Below the pieces are notes generated by a model. That model was not told the DNA's origin, did not search any database, and saw only the letters and a list, made by a program, of their open reading frames with translations. Positions 48,987 through 58,318 of a stretch of DNA of 64,000 bases are shown here, piece by piece. How positions within the stretch are numbered: position 1 is the stretch's first letter; each line of letters starts with the position of its first letter. Origin of the DNA: Phytopythium helicoides (lineage: Eukaryota; Oomycota; Peronosporomycetes; Pythiales; Pythiaceae); the NCBI GenBank assembly GCA_024867545.1, contig JANFNE010000011.1:1364001-1428000 (forward strand). The letters run 5' to 3'. The translations under genes and the position numbers were made by a program.

Positions 48987-51845
48987 TTACTTAGTGCTTG
49001 GTATCTGCTTTTTGAGCAGCAAGTCCGTCTCTGTCTGTTCCGCAAGCAACTTTCGGTCGAATTCTGCGTCCATTCGCTGTTGAAGGCGCTCCGCCTGTTT
49101 CTCTGCGCGGGTCTCGTGCTTTGGCTGAGACCGGCACAAGAAGACTAAGTGCTGCAGCTCCTGGACTTGTGCGCGGAGCTGCTCGTACGCACCCGAGCTT
49201 ACCAGTTGCTCATACTCCTTCCGAGTGATGGCAAGCTGCTCCTGCTGTACCTTGAGTTTGGTCGTGGTGCGTTGAATTTTTGAAGCCAGATATATTGATG
49301 CAGCCGATGTTTCCTTCCTGGTGGATGAAAACTTCAAACCTGCCGTAGAGTTTGCTGCCTCTACAGGCAAAGTAGCTCGTCGCTCCAGTACTTGGATGGC
49401 GAGCTGAAGCTGGGCGAGCTCCTCGTGCGCCCGATAGAGTGCCCACTGCTCCTCTTCTTCTTTGGTGAGCTCCTTCGCTTGAAGCCTTCGTTCCATTGCA
49501 TGAACCCTGTCTTTCGCTTGTATTGAAATCTTACCCCCTTTTAATGTATCCGCGAACACGCGTTGGCTCCGAACAGTGCGCACTTGGCCCTCCAGCTGCT
49601 TTGCAATATCCTCTAATTGTTTTACCTCTTGTTTGAGCGCTAGCAAATCTTCACTTTGCCGTTGTTTTTCTGCTTCGAGTCGCTCACGGTCTTTTTCAAG
49701 TAGCTCACATTCGCGTTGTCGCATCCCATAACGTTTTTCATCTACATCCTCCTCCTCCTTAGCAGCTCCTCGAGGCTGGGGCTGTGTTCGACCAGATGGC
49801 TTCAGCTCGCGGTCTGCACTTGTTGCTGATCGTTCTTTCTCGGCAGCTACGCGAAGGCAATCACGCGTGTGTCGATCCTTTCGATTGAGAACCTCTAAGT
49901 GCTTACAGACTCGCGATACCTCGTCCACTTGCTGTTTGAGCTGCGCTACATCGTCTTGTAGAACGGTTACGTCAGCTACGAGCTGGCTCTGCTTGTTGTA
50001 TGAAGCCTGTGCTTTCTGCATCTGGAAGTCCAACTCCATTTGTCTCTCGCGACGCCTATCCTCTGCGAAGGCTTTGTCCTGAACGCTCCCACCAAACCCT
50101 TGTTCCGCTGCCAGTGGCTTCTTTGGCGCGGCAATAGCGAGCAGCCTCTTGCCTAGAGCTAGGTTCTCTGCAGATACTAGCTCGACAAACTTGGTTCGAT
50201 TGATTCCTGAGGATGCTTTATGTCCGTGCTTCTTGGCCCCATGTTGAGGTGGAGTAATGCGATTCTTTTCCTGTGCCTTTGTCACGTCTTGCAATCTCCC
50301 TCGCCGAAAATTCTTCCACTCTAGGCGTTTGGCAAACTCCAGATTTTCTTTGGAGATCTTTTGCTCGAATCGTTTACGATTGATACCACTACTAGCAGTT
50401 TTACTCGGGGCCTTGATCTTTTGTCGGTACGCCCAGGACGAGTCGGTAGGCTTCGCTTCCTTGTGTAGCTTAGAGGACGACGATGAGTGTCTGCTTTGTT
50501 TGGCATCGTCAAGCCGGCTCCGAGTGCTTCTAGCGGATGCCGAGGACCGAGTTCCCTGTGCCAGCTCATGCTTGACTTCACTTTCGAAAGAGGGCACAAA
50601 CAGGAAAGCAACTACGATTTCTGCTGCTCCTTGTCCACTTGACGAAAAAATGCGTTTACCTGTCCGAGACTGAAGCTGTAAATACTGAGTCAACGATGGC
50701 GACTTTGACAGGAGCGCGGGTAGCATGTCGCTAAGGGATACTATCGTTTGCCCTAGAAATGCGCTGCTTTGGGCTCTATCTAGTTCTGCATCAATCGAAT
50801 AGACTCCCAGGATGAAGTCGCCTTGCACTCGGTTCCAATCGACTTTCAATGCTGTTTTCGGTGGAATCAAATCAAGCTGAAAGTGGCAACCGCTGATGCT
50901 ACCTGATGCAGCGTCTTGACCATTCCATTCTAGTTCTTGGTCTTCATTTATCCATACGGGATCCGCCGATTCGGATACTACCGGTGTAGTTGATAGTGCC
51001 TTTTTGCATCTTAGCATTAAAGATGATGCTCTTGTGGAATCTCCACCCTCAGCGAATGAGATTCTGACAAAGCAACTTGGGCTACGGCCACCGATCCTTG
51101 GCAGCCCACTGCCTCGAATAATCTTTCCGTACAGACGTCCTCGTTGGGGCATTTGACAACTCGTCACACCTCCGTCAGATTTAATGTGCGGAAGTGGTTG
51201 CTCATTGCAATGAGTTTCTGGAGTCTCAATAGACTGCTCCAATTCGTCATCTATATCATCCAAATCGCGAACATCAAGAACTTGGAAAGCGTGAGATACT
51301 GGGGTCAAGTCTGGGTTTAGACACCGAGGGGATTCCTCTCCTTCACTGTTTGTGCATACATCCATTGAGCTTTTCGGTCTCGAGACTTCGACAGTTGGGT
51401 TCATTTTCGTGTCAGAAACTTCGCGTACAGTGTCAGATGCATCAGTGTCAACGAGTCTCAATGATTGTGCCTCGATATCACTGTCTTCATAGCCACCTGC
51501 ACTATTATACTCGTCATCGTCATAGGCACTCGGCGACTCGGGCGGCTCGAGCATCTGACGATGTAGTGAACCGACTTTGGATTCAACTCCATCGCCTTGA
51601 TGATCGTATCCATGATCGTGTTCAGTATGGACTACGATGGCACCTCCATTATCGTCTTCGCTTTCGTTATCTTGCGATAATGGCTCACCGAACTTTATCA
51701 GCGTGGCATCAGCTTCCCATCGCTCGTCCCCGTCGTCATACACAATGTAATATCCCTCGTTTTCATCAAAGTCGCTAACATTCCCACCGAACCACTCGTG
51801 CTCGTCCGGCCAATAGACCAATGCTCGCAGTCCTATTCGGTCCAT
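48987..51845 (-). CDS. Tudor-like/C2/CFAP97-like coiled-coil protein, single exon
   Basis: 952 residues from the first ATG, 51845. Residues 1-40 (ALVYWPDEHEWFGGNVSDFD, YDDGDERWE) match a Tudor/PWWP-like barrel. Acidic, low-complexity sequence follows. A C2-like domain lies at about residues 240-400 (RLYGKIIRGSGLPRIGGRSP to AFLGQTIVSLSDML). Two similar segments then occur, SGINRKRFEQKISKENLEFA and SGINRTKFVELVSAENLALG, each followed by Lys-Arg-Leu; they resemble the CFAP97/Hemingway motif of flagellar proteins. The last 350 residues are coiled coil with many Gln, Glu and Lys. No enzyme domain is seen. A flagellar or basal-body role is inferred from the CFAP97-like pair and from CFAP54 nearby. 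Confidence 0.75.
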   Translation of the reverse strand: MDRIGLRALVYWPDEHEWFGGNVSDFDENEGYYIVYDDGDERWEADATLIKFGEPLSQDNESEDDNGGAIVVHTEHDHGYDHQGDGVESKVGSLHRQMLEPPESPSAYDDDEYNSAGGYEDSDIEAQSLRLVDTDASDTVREVSDTKMNPTVEVSRPKSSMDVCTNSEGEESPRCLNPDLTPVSHAFQVLDVRDLDDIDDELEQSIETPETHCNEQPLPHIKSDGGVTSCQMPQRGRLYGKIIRGSGLPRIGGRSPSCFVRISFAEGGDSTRASSLMLRCKKALSTTPVVSESADPVWINEDQELEWNGQDAASGSISGCHFQLDLIPPKTALKVDWNRVQGDFILGVYSIDAELDRAQSSAFLGQTIVSLSDMLPALLSKSPSLTQYLQLQSRTGKRIFSSSGQGAAEIVVAFLFVPSFESEVKHELAQGTRSSASARSTRSRLDDAKQSRHSSSSSKLHKEAKPTDSSWAYRQKIKAPSKTASSGINRKRFEQKISKENLEFAKRLEWKNFRRGRLQDVTKAQEKNRITPPQHGAKKHGHKASSGINRTKFVELVSAENLALGKRLLAIAAPKKPLAAEQGFGGSVQDKAFAEDRRRERQMELDFQMQKAQASYNKQSQLVADVTVLQDDVAQLKQQVDEVSRVCKHLEVLNRKDRHTRDCLRVAAEKERSATSADRELKPSGRTQPQPRGAAKEEEDVDEKRYGMRQRECELLEKDRERLEAEKQRQSEDLLALKQEVKQLEDIAKQLEGQVRTVRSQRVFADTLKGGKISIQAKDRVHAMERRLQAKELTKEEEEQWALYRAHEELAQLQLAIQVLERRATLPVEAANSTAGLKFSSTRKETSAASIYLASKIQRTTTKLKVQQEQLAITRKEYEQLVSSGAYEQLRAQVQELQHLVFLCRSQPKHETRAEKQAERLQQRMDAEFDRKLLAEQTETDLLLKKQIPSTK

Positions 51846-51955
51846 TCGAATGCTTGAGAGCCTGCAGCAATGCAAAAACCAACAATACGTAACGCCAAAA
51901 CTGGCGCGCCGATTCGCGTGTTTAGCATTGATATTTTGCACAGCGGCTCGGTGAA
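51846..51955. promoter_or_regulatory. 110-bp divergent promoter
   Basis: Only 110 bp separate the ATGs of the Tudor/C2 gene and the ankyrin gene, so both must share control sequence, or one transcript must begin inside the other's leader. Confidence 0.45.
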
Positions 51956-54900
51956 ATGAGCGCTAACACCAGACCGACTGCACTTCAGGCATTTGCCCAG
52001 CAGTATGGCAACGACAACACCCCCGCATCAACACAGCCGTTTGCATCAAAATCTACAGTTCCGCCATCTCACTCTCTCTCCCCCCTTGCAGAGTTTGCAG
52101 CGAAGCAAAGTCTTGCTCTCGAACCTCTCACAACCAGTAAGGCTAAGGCTAACGCATTACCTTCGTTGAAGCTAGAAGAAAACAGTAAAAATGCCTCTGA
52201 GGAACTTCGAGGAGCCGAGTCTCCAAAACCTAGGAACTCCCAGTCAGTAACACAGCCATTATTACTCATTCCTGCTTCCGAAGCGGATACCACTCTGCAA
52301 GTTAATCACCTAAGTGAAGCAAAAGTGACTCCAAACTACCAAAAGAACACCGAAGAAGGCGATCCTGTTCAAAATGCTACAGAACCTCAGGAATCGAAAG
52401 ACTCGGACTACCTCGACTTCAGTAGCGACGACGAAAGCGCAGATAAAGCATCAGACTTCAGTCCAGAATATGCAAAATTGTCGGATGAAGTTGAAATTGC
52501 GATTGACGACCTGTATGAGCTGGAGAGCGGTGGTAGTGGAGGCGTGGCTCAATGGTACGTTTGCTTAATATTTGAGAGCCAACAGCGAGCTGAAAATGAT
52601 ACTGTTCAATCACAGTTTACAGAAAGAAGAACTGCTGGAATTGTTTCTCCCAAAGTCAAGCGACATCGAGCTATTCCACTGCACGCTAACTCATGATCAA
52701 CAGCGGCTGAAAGAGCTGCTTACAAGTTTGTCCCCACGAGAAATACTCGGCATACGAGATACTAACAATCGATCTCTATACCATTACGCAGCACTCCTGC
52801 GGAATCGTAAAACACAGGACTTAGTTTTTGGCCACATTGACGCTTACTATGACGCACGCATGACGTCTCAGTTTCAAAACATCATGCAAGAGAAAGGAAT
52901 CATTGAAAGGAATGTATAGGTTGTGTTGAGAACTGATCCAGGATATGCTGAGTACAAAACTCTGTCTGGACACAGATGGCTATCCAAGGACAAGTCTCGC
53001 AAAAGCACGTGGATGCCTCCAGGGGCTCATGAGATCCATCGAAAATATGTCGAGCAGAAGGAGCACGACTGGAAGTGTATCTGCGAGTCGGTCGATGAAG
53101 GAGGTCGCTCATTGCTTCACTATGTACGGTGCTTTACAGTCGAAGTTTGATGCTGTGAGATTACTAACGTTCCCTTCAAGGCTGCAAGTTCTCCTGGTAA
53201 ACCACTCTTTATGAAGAGCGAGCCGTTTCTGCGCATCATTCGTAAGCATCCAGAGTTGATTCAAAGTCGTGGTAAGCAAGTGAATTGAAAAATAAAAGGA
53301 AGCTGACCACTAATGTCACTGCAGACTCAGTAGGGTGGATGCCTCTTCATTTCGCTGTCAAATCCGGAAATATGCAGCAGATCAAGTGGTACTTCGACCT
53401 CGGAATCTGTTTTAATCAAGAAGATGTGAGCTGCTTGATATCTCTCAGCCAGAATCGATCGATCCGTGAAGCACTCCTCCAGAAACTAGAAAAACTAGAC
53501 GGAAAAGTATACTATTGTAGGTCTGAAGCAAAAGATTCAACGCAAGAATCTGACAACTGGGATCTAGGCCTTGGCGTTTTTGCGCGAGCCAAGATGGAGC
53601 GCGGCCAAGGTTCTTCAACGTTTCTTGCAGCCACCAAGTATGGGAATATGGGCGCAATTGCATTGTTGATTCAACAGGGTACGGACCCCAAAAAAGTGTG
53701 TGACCTCAATGGGTGGAATGCACTACACGTAAGTTTATATGGATGTGTCTATCATGCAGCTGTGGCTTCAACTCTAATCGTTCGCAGGTTTGTGCAAATG
53801 AAAGCACCCATCGCCACGTTCTAATTGCCAAAATGCTTCTCGAGCCACCTCATTCGCTCTCTGCCAACTCACGATCGTTGAAAGGAAGAACGCCTTTGCA
53901 TATTGTTGCCAAAACACGGCAAAATCGCTCCTGCGATGAATTCTCTAGCGCTATTATTGAAGACCTTTGCTTGTACGGTGCCGAAATCAATGCCCGAGAC
54001 AGCAAAGGATACACACCACTTCATTTAGCCTCCCGAGCGAACAACTTGACAGCAGTGAGCTGCTTACTCAAAGCCAATTGCGATATTGCGGCTCTCGATC
54101 GTTACGGATGTAACGCCCTTCATCTTGCAGGTGGAGAAATTGCAGAGCTTACTACGGCTTTGGTTTTTTAGCGCACTAACATTGTGATATACATGCCAAC
54201 AGTCGATCGAAGCAGTGTAGATGCTATAACCGAGCTAGTAGCTTGGGAAGAAGGCTTTGGATATTTGTCTAAAGCAGCGAATCATCAAGGACGAAAGCCA
54301 GCTGACATGGCGCGCAACGAAACAACCCGACTGCTCCTGGTAATGACTTCACTTGTACTTCCATCGTCACCACATATATTCACGTATTCCAACGAATTGT
54401 AGAGGACTTGGCAGGCATGCTACCGGGGCGAAATAGACACCATCAAGCGCCTAATTCAGTCCAATCAACAAAGTAGAAATGAGAATCGTTCAGGAAGAGC
54501 AATCGAGTCTTCTTTTGTGGGCATACGAACGCCTCAAACGCTTCGTACACCTCTTCATATCACGGTATGGACTGTATACATGCTAATCAGCTAGATGTGA
54601 GATTGAGCTGAGATCGGATTGATTGCGGTGCCTAGATTCAAGGATACTTCGATGCGCTATACTCATTGAGAAATGACTCAAAGGCGCACTCAGTTCGACA
54701 TACTACGGCATCAGCAGTAATTGACCTTGATCGTCGACGATATCGAGAAAGTGTTTCCTTGTTGGTTCGGGCCGGAACCGACCTTACTGCAACTGACAAG
54801 TGGGGAATCACCCCAACGATGCTTGCTGCGACGATTGATGATGAGGCGTTGATGATGATACTATTAGATGGCCATTCAGACGTCTACAGTCATCTCCAAC

Positions 54901-55268
54901 AGATAGATTCTTGCGGGAACACAGCACTTCATTACAGCTACGCTTTTTGTCAGGTAAATGTTATGTATACCCTCTCAACCTCTCGTTAGTTCTTATGAGG
55001 AGATCACTTGTATTGCAGGCCGAGATTTCATCTCTCCTGGAAGAGGTCATGGAATACTCTGCGGTTGGTACAGTTACGCATCAGTGAGTATACAGAGAAC
55101 TAATCTCTGGACTGAAATTAGGAAACTCCAAACGGATTAGGGAAACTGCCCCTTGAAGTTACCGGATTCCATAAGCGACTTCTCCCCGAAGGCTGCCAAG
55201 CTCACATGAAGATCATCGAGACGCGCTTTAAGTGCAAAAAATCACTAACAAGAAGCTACCCGAAGTGA
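51956..55268 (+). CDS. ankyrin-repeat protein, about 11 exons
   Basis: Exons: 51956-52554, 52616-about 52916, about 52920-53123, 53181-53271, 53325-53728, 53788-54130, 54203-54339, 54403-54564, 54636-54953, 55019-about 55063, 55122-55268; about 916 residues. The first 190 residues are disordered with an acidic patch. Ankyrin helices follow in many exons: DEGGRSLLHY, SVGWMPLHFAVKSGNMQQIK, DLNGWNALH, GRTPLHIVAKT, SKGYTPLHLASRANNLTAVS, DRYGCNALHLA, RTPLHITIQGYFDAL and CGNTALHYSYAF. The repeats join perfectly across introns, which supports the splicing. Two joins are unresolved: an in-frame TAG at 52917-52919 must be removed, and the donor of the last intron could be one of several. The repeats imply a protein-binding scaffold; no enzyme domain is present. 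Confidence 0.8.
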
Positions 55269-55356
55269 TCGACTAAAAGGCTCGCATTATTGGTTGGTTA
55301 ATGAGGTATATACACTCGGGTCATTTCGATCGAGCAGACTGTGCAAAATTGTCCTT

Positions 55357-57774
55357 CTAGAACCCCTCAAATACGTCCTTGCCGTGGAATGGGCGGATGC
55401 CTGCTTCCTCCGAGTACGTGTCGAAGTTGGCGGCGTCGAATGGATCCTTGATCGTGGGCACATATGGGGCCTTCATCGTCTTCTTGACCAGGGAGGAAAA
55501 GTCGAACTTTGCATTCGAGAAGAACGGGTGGTTGAGCACATCCTGCATGCCGCCAGCCAGCGAACCAATGCGCAGCGCCGGATTGGGCTCAAGGAGTTTC
55601 AACACCAAGTCCTTTGCATCCGGATCAAACTTGGGGTGGAATTTGACCTGTCCGCGACCCTGGAGGATCTTCTCAAAGATCTTGTTCTGGTCATTGTGTT
55701 GGAATGGAGTGCGACCAGAAATGAGCTCGTATAACAAACACCCGAGAGCCCAGTGGTCGACAGCCTTTCCGTGACCTTTGTTTAGCACAAGCTCAGGAGC
55801 GAGATACTCTGGAGTGCCGCACAGAGTGAACGAGCGCTCGTATAGAACACCATTGCGGTGGTATGGTACGTGCTTCGCGAAGCCGAAGTCAACCATTTTG
55901 AGGTAGCCAGCACTATCCAGCACCAGGTTCTCCGGCTTCAGGTCTCGGTAGGCGACATTCATCTTCTGAAGGTAGCGAAGTGCCTCGGCGACAGTGGCAG
56001 TGTAGAATCTCGCGACCGGAAGGTCGAATGCACCGCACACACCCTTGGCCACCTTGAAGGATTTCTCGTACAGCAGGCTCCACAGCTCACCACCTTGCAC
56101 AAGCTCAAAGAGCATATAGAGCTGGTTGGCGTCCGAGAAAGTCTCAAAGAGCTTCAGCACGAACGGGTGGTCACACTCCGAGATGATGCCCTTCTCGTAA
56201 AGCACGTTCTTTTGCTGTTGAGTCTCGACAATGTTGGCCTTCTGCATACATTTTAGCGCAAAAGCCTGGTTGGAAGGGCGGTGGCGGACGAGGATGACAC
56301 GGCCGAATGTGCCCGTACCGATCGTGCGGATCTTGTCCAAGTCCTTGAAATGGAACTTCTTCGCTGCAACTGGCTTGGTTGTTGAGGTGCTGCTGAGGAC
56401 GGCCTGTTGCACAAGCTGCTGACGCTGAATCTCGCGCTGCATGATGTGGTCCAGCTTACCCAAGAGCTTCTCAAACGCATCACGCTGGAGCGTCAGACAC
56501 TCGACACGCCCAATAGCAACGCAATCAGCCGCGCGAGGCTCGTTGGCCAAAAGTGCACGCTCCCCGAAGAACTCGCCTGAACGGAGCTGCATGATCTCGA
56601 AACCTGCCTTTCGCACGCTCACCTTGCCGTCAGAGATCATGTAGAAAGTGTCGCCGGCATCACCCTCCCTGATAATGGTACTTTTGTCTTCGAAGCAAAC
56701 AACATTTAGCGCATGAGCGAGGATATCAAGCTCGTCATCCGACAGCGACGATAAGAGAGGAACGCTGCGGAGCACACGGATGCGCATCTGGCGATCGATG
56801 AGTGATCGGAGTGGGCCAAGCAGGTTGGTAAACTGACCACGGTCCATGACATAGCAGTCAACCTGGCCGATCGCGATGCAGTTAGCCTGGCGAGGCTCAT
56901 TTAGCATCAACGCCATCTCACCAAAGTAGTTGCCGCGATTGAGAATCATGAGCTCCTTCTCGGCACCATCTGTACCGCGGGACGTACACTTGACCTTGCC
57001 TTCCACAATGATGTAGAATGTGTTGCCGACTTCACCTTGGCGAATGATATACTCGCCATCGGTGAAGCGCTGAAGCTTCAGTGCGGCCGCTACTTTCTGC
57101 AACTGGTGGTCGCTGAGGCGCTGGAGAAGCTCCACGTTCTTGAGAAAGTTGACACGTGAGAGCTGTGTTGTAGATGCGGCAGTAGCCATGATCTTGCGGA
57201 ACGTCGTGCGCTCAACAGACCACAAGATGCAGCCGGTGGTAGCACGAATCGTGGCCGCACGCGGGCAGTTATACAGCAGAGCGAGCTCACCAAACGCGTC
57301 ACCATTGGTGTACTTGCCTACCAGCACGTTGTCCACGATGATGTCGCAGTTTCCGCTTTCAAGAACATAAAAGCAGTTGCCGGGAGTGCCTTGGGCAATG
57401 ACTGCGTCGCCGCCCTGCACAGTGGTCATTGCCATGACATCGATCATCTCATCGAGCTCCGCTTGGTCGAGCGTCGCAAACAGGTAGTGCGACTTGAGAG
57501 CCTTGGTGATCATCATCCGTGTCTGGGCATTCTTGGGTACACGGACGTGGGTACTCATGTCCAACTCGCCGGGCTCGACAGCACCCTCGTTGATGTTAGC
57601 GCGACGAACACCTCGTCGCTCGTTCAGATCCATCACTGCCGAAACCGCGGGGGCATCCTGAGCACCGACGACGATCGGACCTGACGCGGCAGTCGCTGTA
57701 GAATTGCTGCTCGGGCGAATTGTCGGTGGTGCAGGAGGGAGGATCAAGTCCCGCATGCGCTTGGAGAAATCCAT
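55357..57774 (-). CDS. cGMP-dependent protein kinase with three cyclic-nucleotide domains, single exon
   Basis: 805 residues. Three cNMP-binding domains lie at about 95-215, 216-335 and 336-450, with phosphate-binding cassettes FGELALLYNCPRAATI, FGEMALMLNEPRQANC and FGERALLANEPRAADC. The AGC kinase domain follows at about 475-740: GTGTFGRVILV loop, FALKCM lysine, YRDLKPEN catalytic loop, DFGFAKHV, CGTPEYLAPEL, and an AGC C-tail with a DTYSEE stretch. Ahead of the first domain, NERRGVRRANINEGA could act as a pseudosubstrate. Binding of cGMP, or possibly cAMP, would release the inhibited kinase. Only the first cassette has the Thr after Arg-Ala-Ala that favours cGMP. ATG 57774 is the first in the frame. 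Confidence 0.92.
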   Translation of the reverse strand: MDFSKRMRDLILPPAPPTIRPSSNSTATAASGPIVVGAQDAPAVSAVMDLNERRGVRRANINEGAVEPGELDMSTHVRVPKNAQTRMMITKALKSHYLFATLDQAELDEMIDVMAMTTVQGGDAVIAQGTPGNCFYVLESGNCDIIVDNVLVGKYTNGDAFGELALLYNCPRAATIRATTGCILWSVERTTFRKIMATAASTTQLSRVNFLKNVELLQRLSDHQLQKVAAALKLQRFTDGEYIIRQGEVGNTFYIIVEGKVKCTSRGTDGAEKELMILNRGNYFGEMALMLNEPRQANCIAIGQVDCYVMDRGQFTNLLGPLRSLIDRQMRIRVLRSVPLLSSLSDDELDILAHALNVVCFEDKSTIIREGDAGDTFYMISDGKVSVRKAGFEIMQLRSGEFFGERALLANEPRAADCVAIGRVECLTLQRDAFEKLLGKLDHIMQREIQRQQLVQQAVLSSTSTTKPVAAKKFHFKDLDKIRTIGTGTFGRVILVRHRPSNQAFALKCMQKANIVETQQQKNVLYEKGIISECDHPFVLKLFETFSDANQLYMLFELVQGGELWSLLYEKSFKVAKGVCGAFDLPVARFYTATVAEALRYLQKMNVAYRDLKPENLVLDSAGYLKMVDFGFAKHVPYHRNGVLYERSFTLCGTPEYLAPELVLNKGHGKAVDHWALGCLLYELISGRTPFQHNDQNKIFEKILQGRGQVKFHPKFDPDAKDLVLKLLEPNPALRIGSLAGGMQDVLNHPFFSNAKFDFSSLVKKTMKAPYVPTIKDPFDAANFDTYSEEAGIRPFHGKDVFEGF

Positions 57775-58318
57775 GGTTTCTTGATGTCGGCCAAAAGAGT
57801 CTCCCTCTTTGGAGTAGAAGGAGACGAGGACCCTGGAAGACCAGCGGTCCGAGGAAAGAGCAGAAGGTTGCTCGAGAGGCTAGGAGGCTAGCTTGCTTGT
57901 GTTTGGCGCTCAAAATGTTTGGAAGTGAGATGGCTGGAGATTAGTTCGACCAGCCCTTGATCTCAAGATGCCTCTCTGTCGTGTTCCTCCAATCTTGGCG
58001 CAGACCAAGAGGCTGAGGTTCCTGAAAGGTGATCAGAGAGGAATATGGTGCGGTCAGAATCGCTCTAAATATCCCAGCACGCATTTGGAACGCACGAAAT
58101 TGACTCAGGATAAGCGCACGACCAACTATGAATATCACGTCGAGTTCCAACTTGAAGTGATTCGTAGCCAACATTCGATAGTTGAAGTTTTGAAGAGTGA
58201 TAGTCAAATCCGAGTCCCACACGAACCGACGCGCCTGGTCGAGGTCTAGCGACTTTGGCGGAGTATCACACCCTTGCTGCTGACTTAGAGCTGATCCTAG
58301 ACAAGTGGCAAGGCAGGA
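57775..58318. promoter_or_regulatory. divergent promoter, PKG / CFAP54
   Basis: 544 bp between divergent start codons of a PKG and a flagellar gene. Open frames on both strands (57941-58360 minus, 57968-58249 plus) overlap and match no family. Shared control is possible but no specific site is recognised. Confidence 0.4.
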
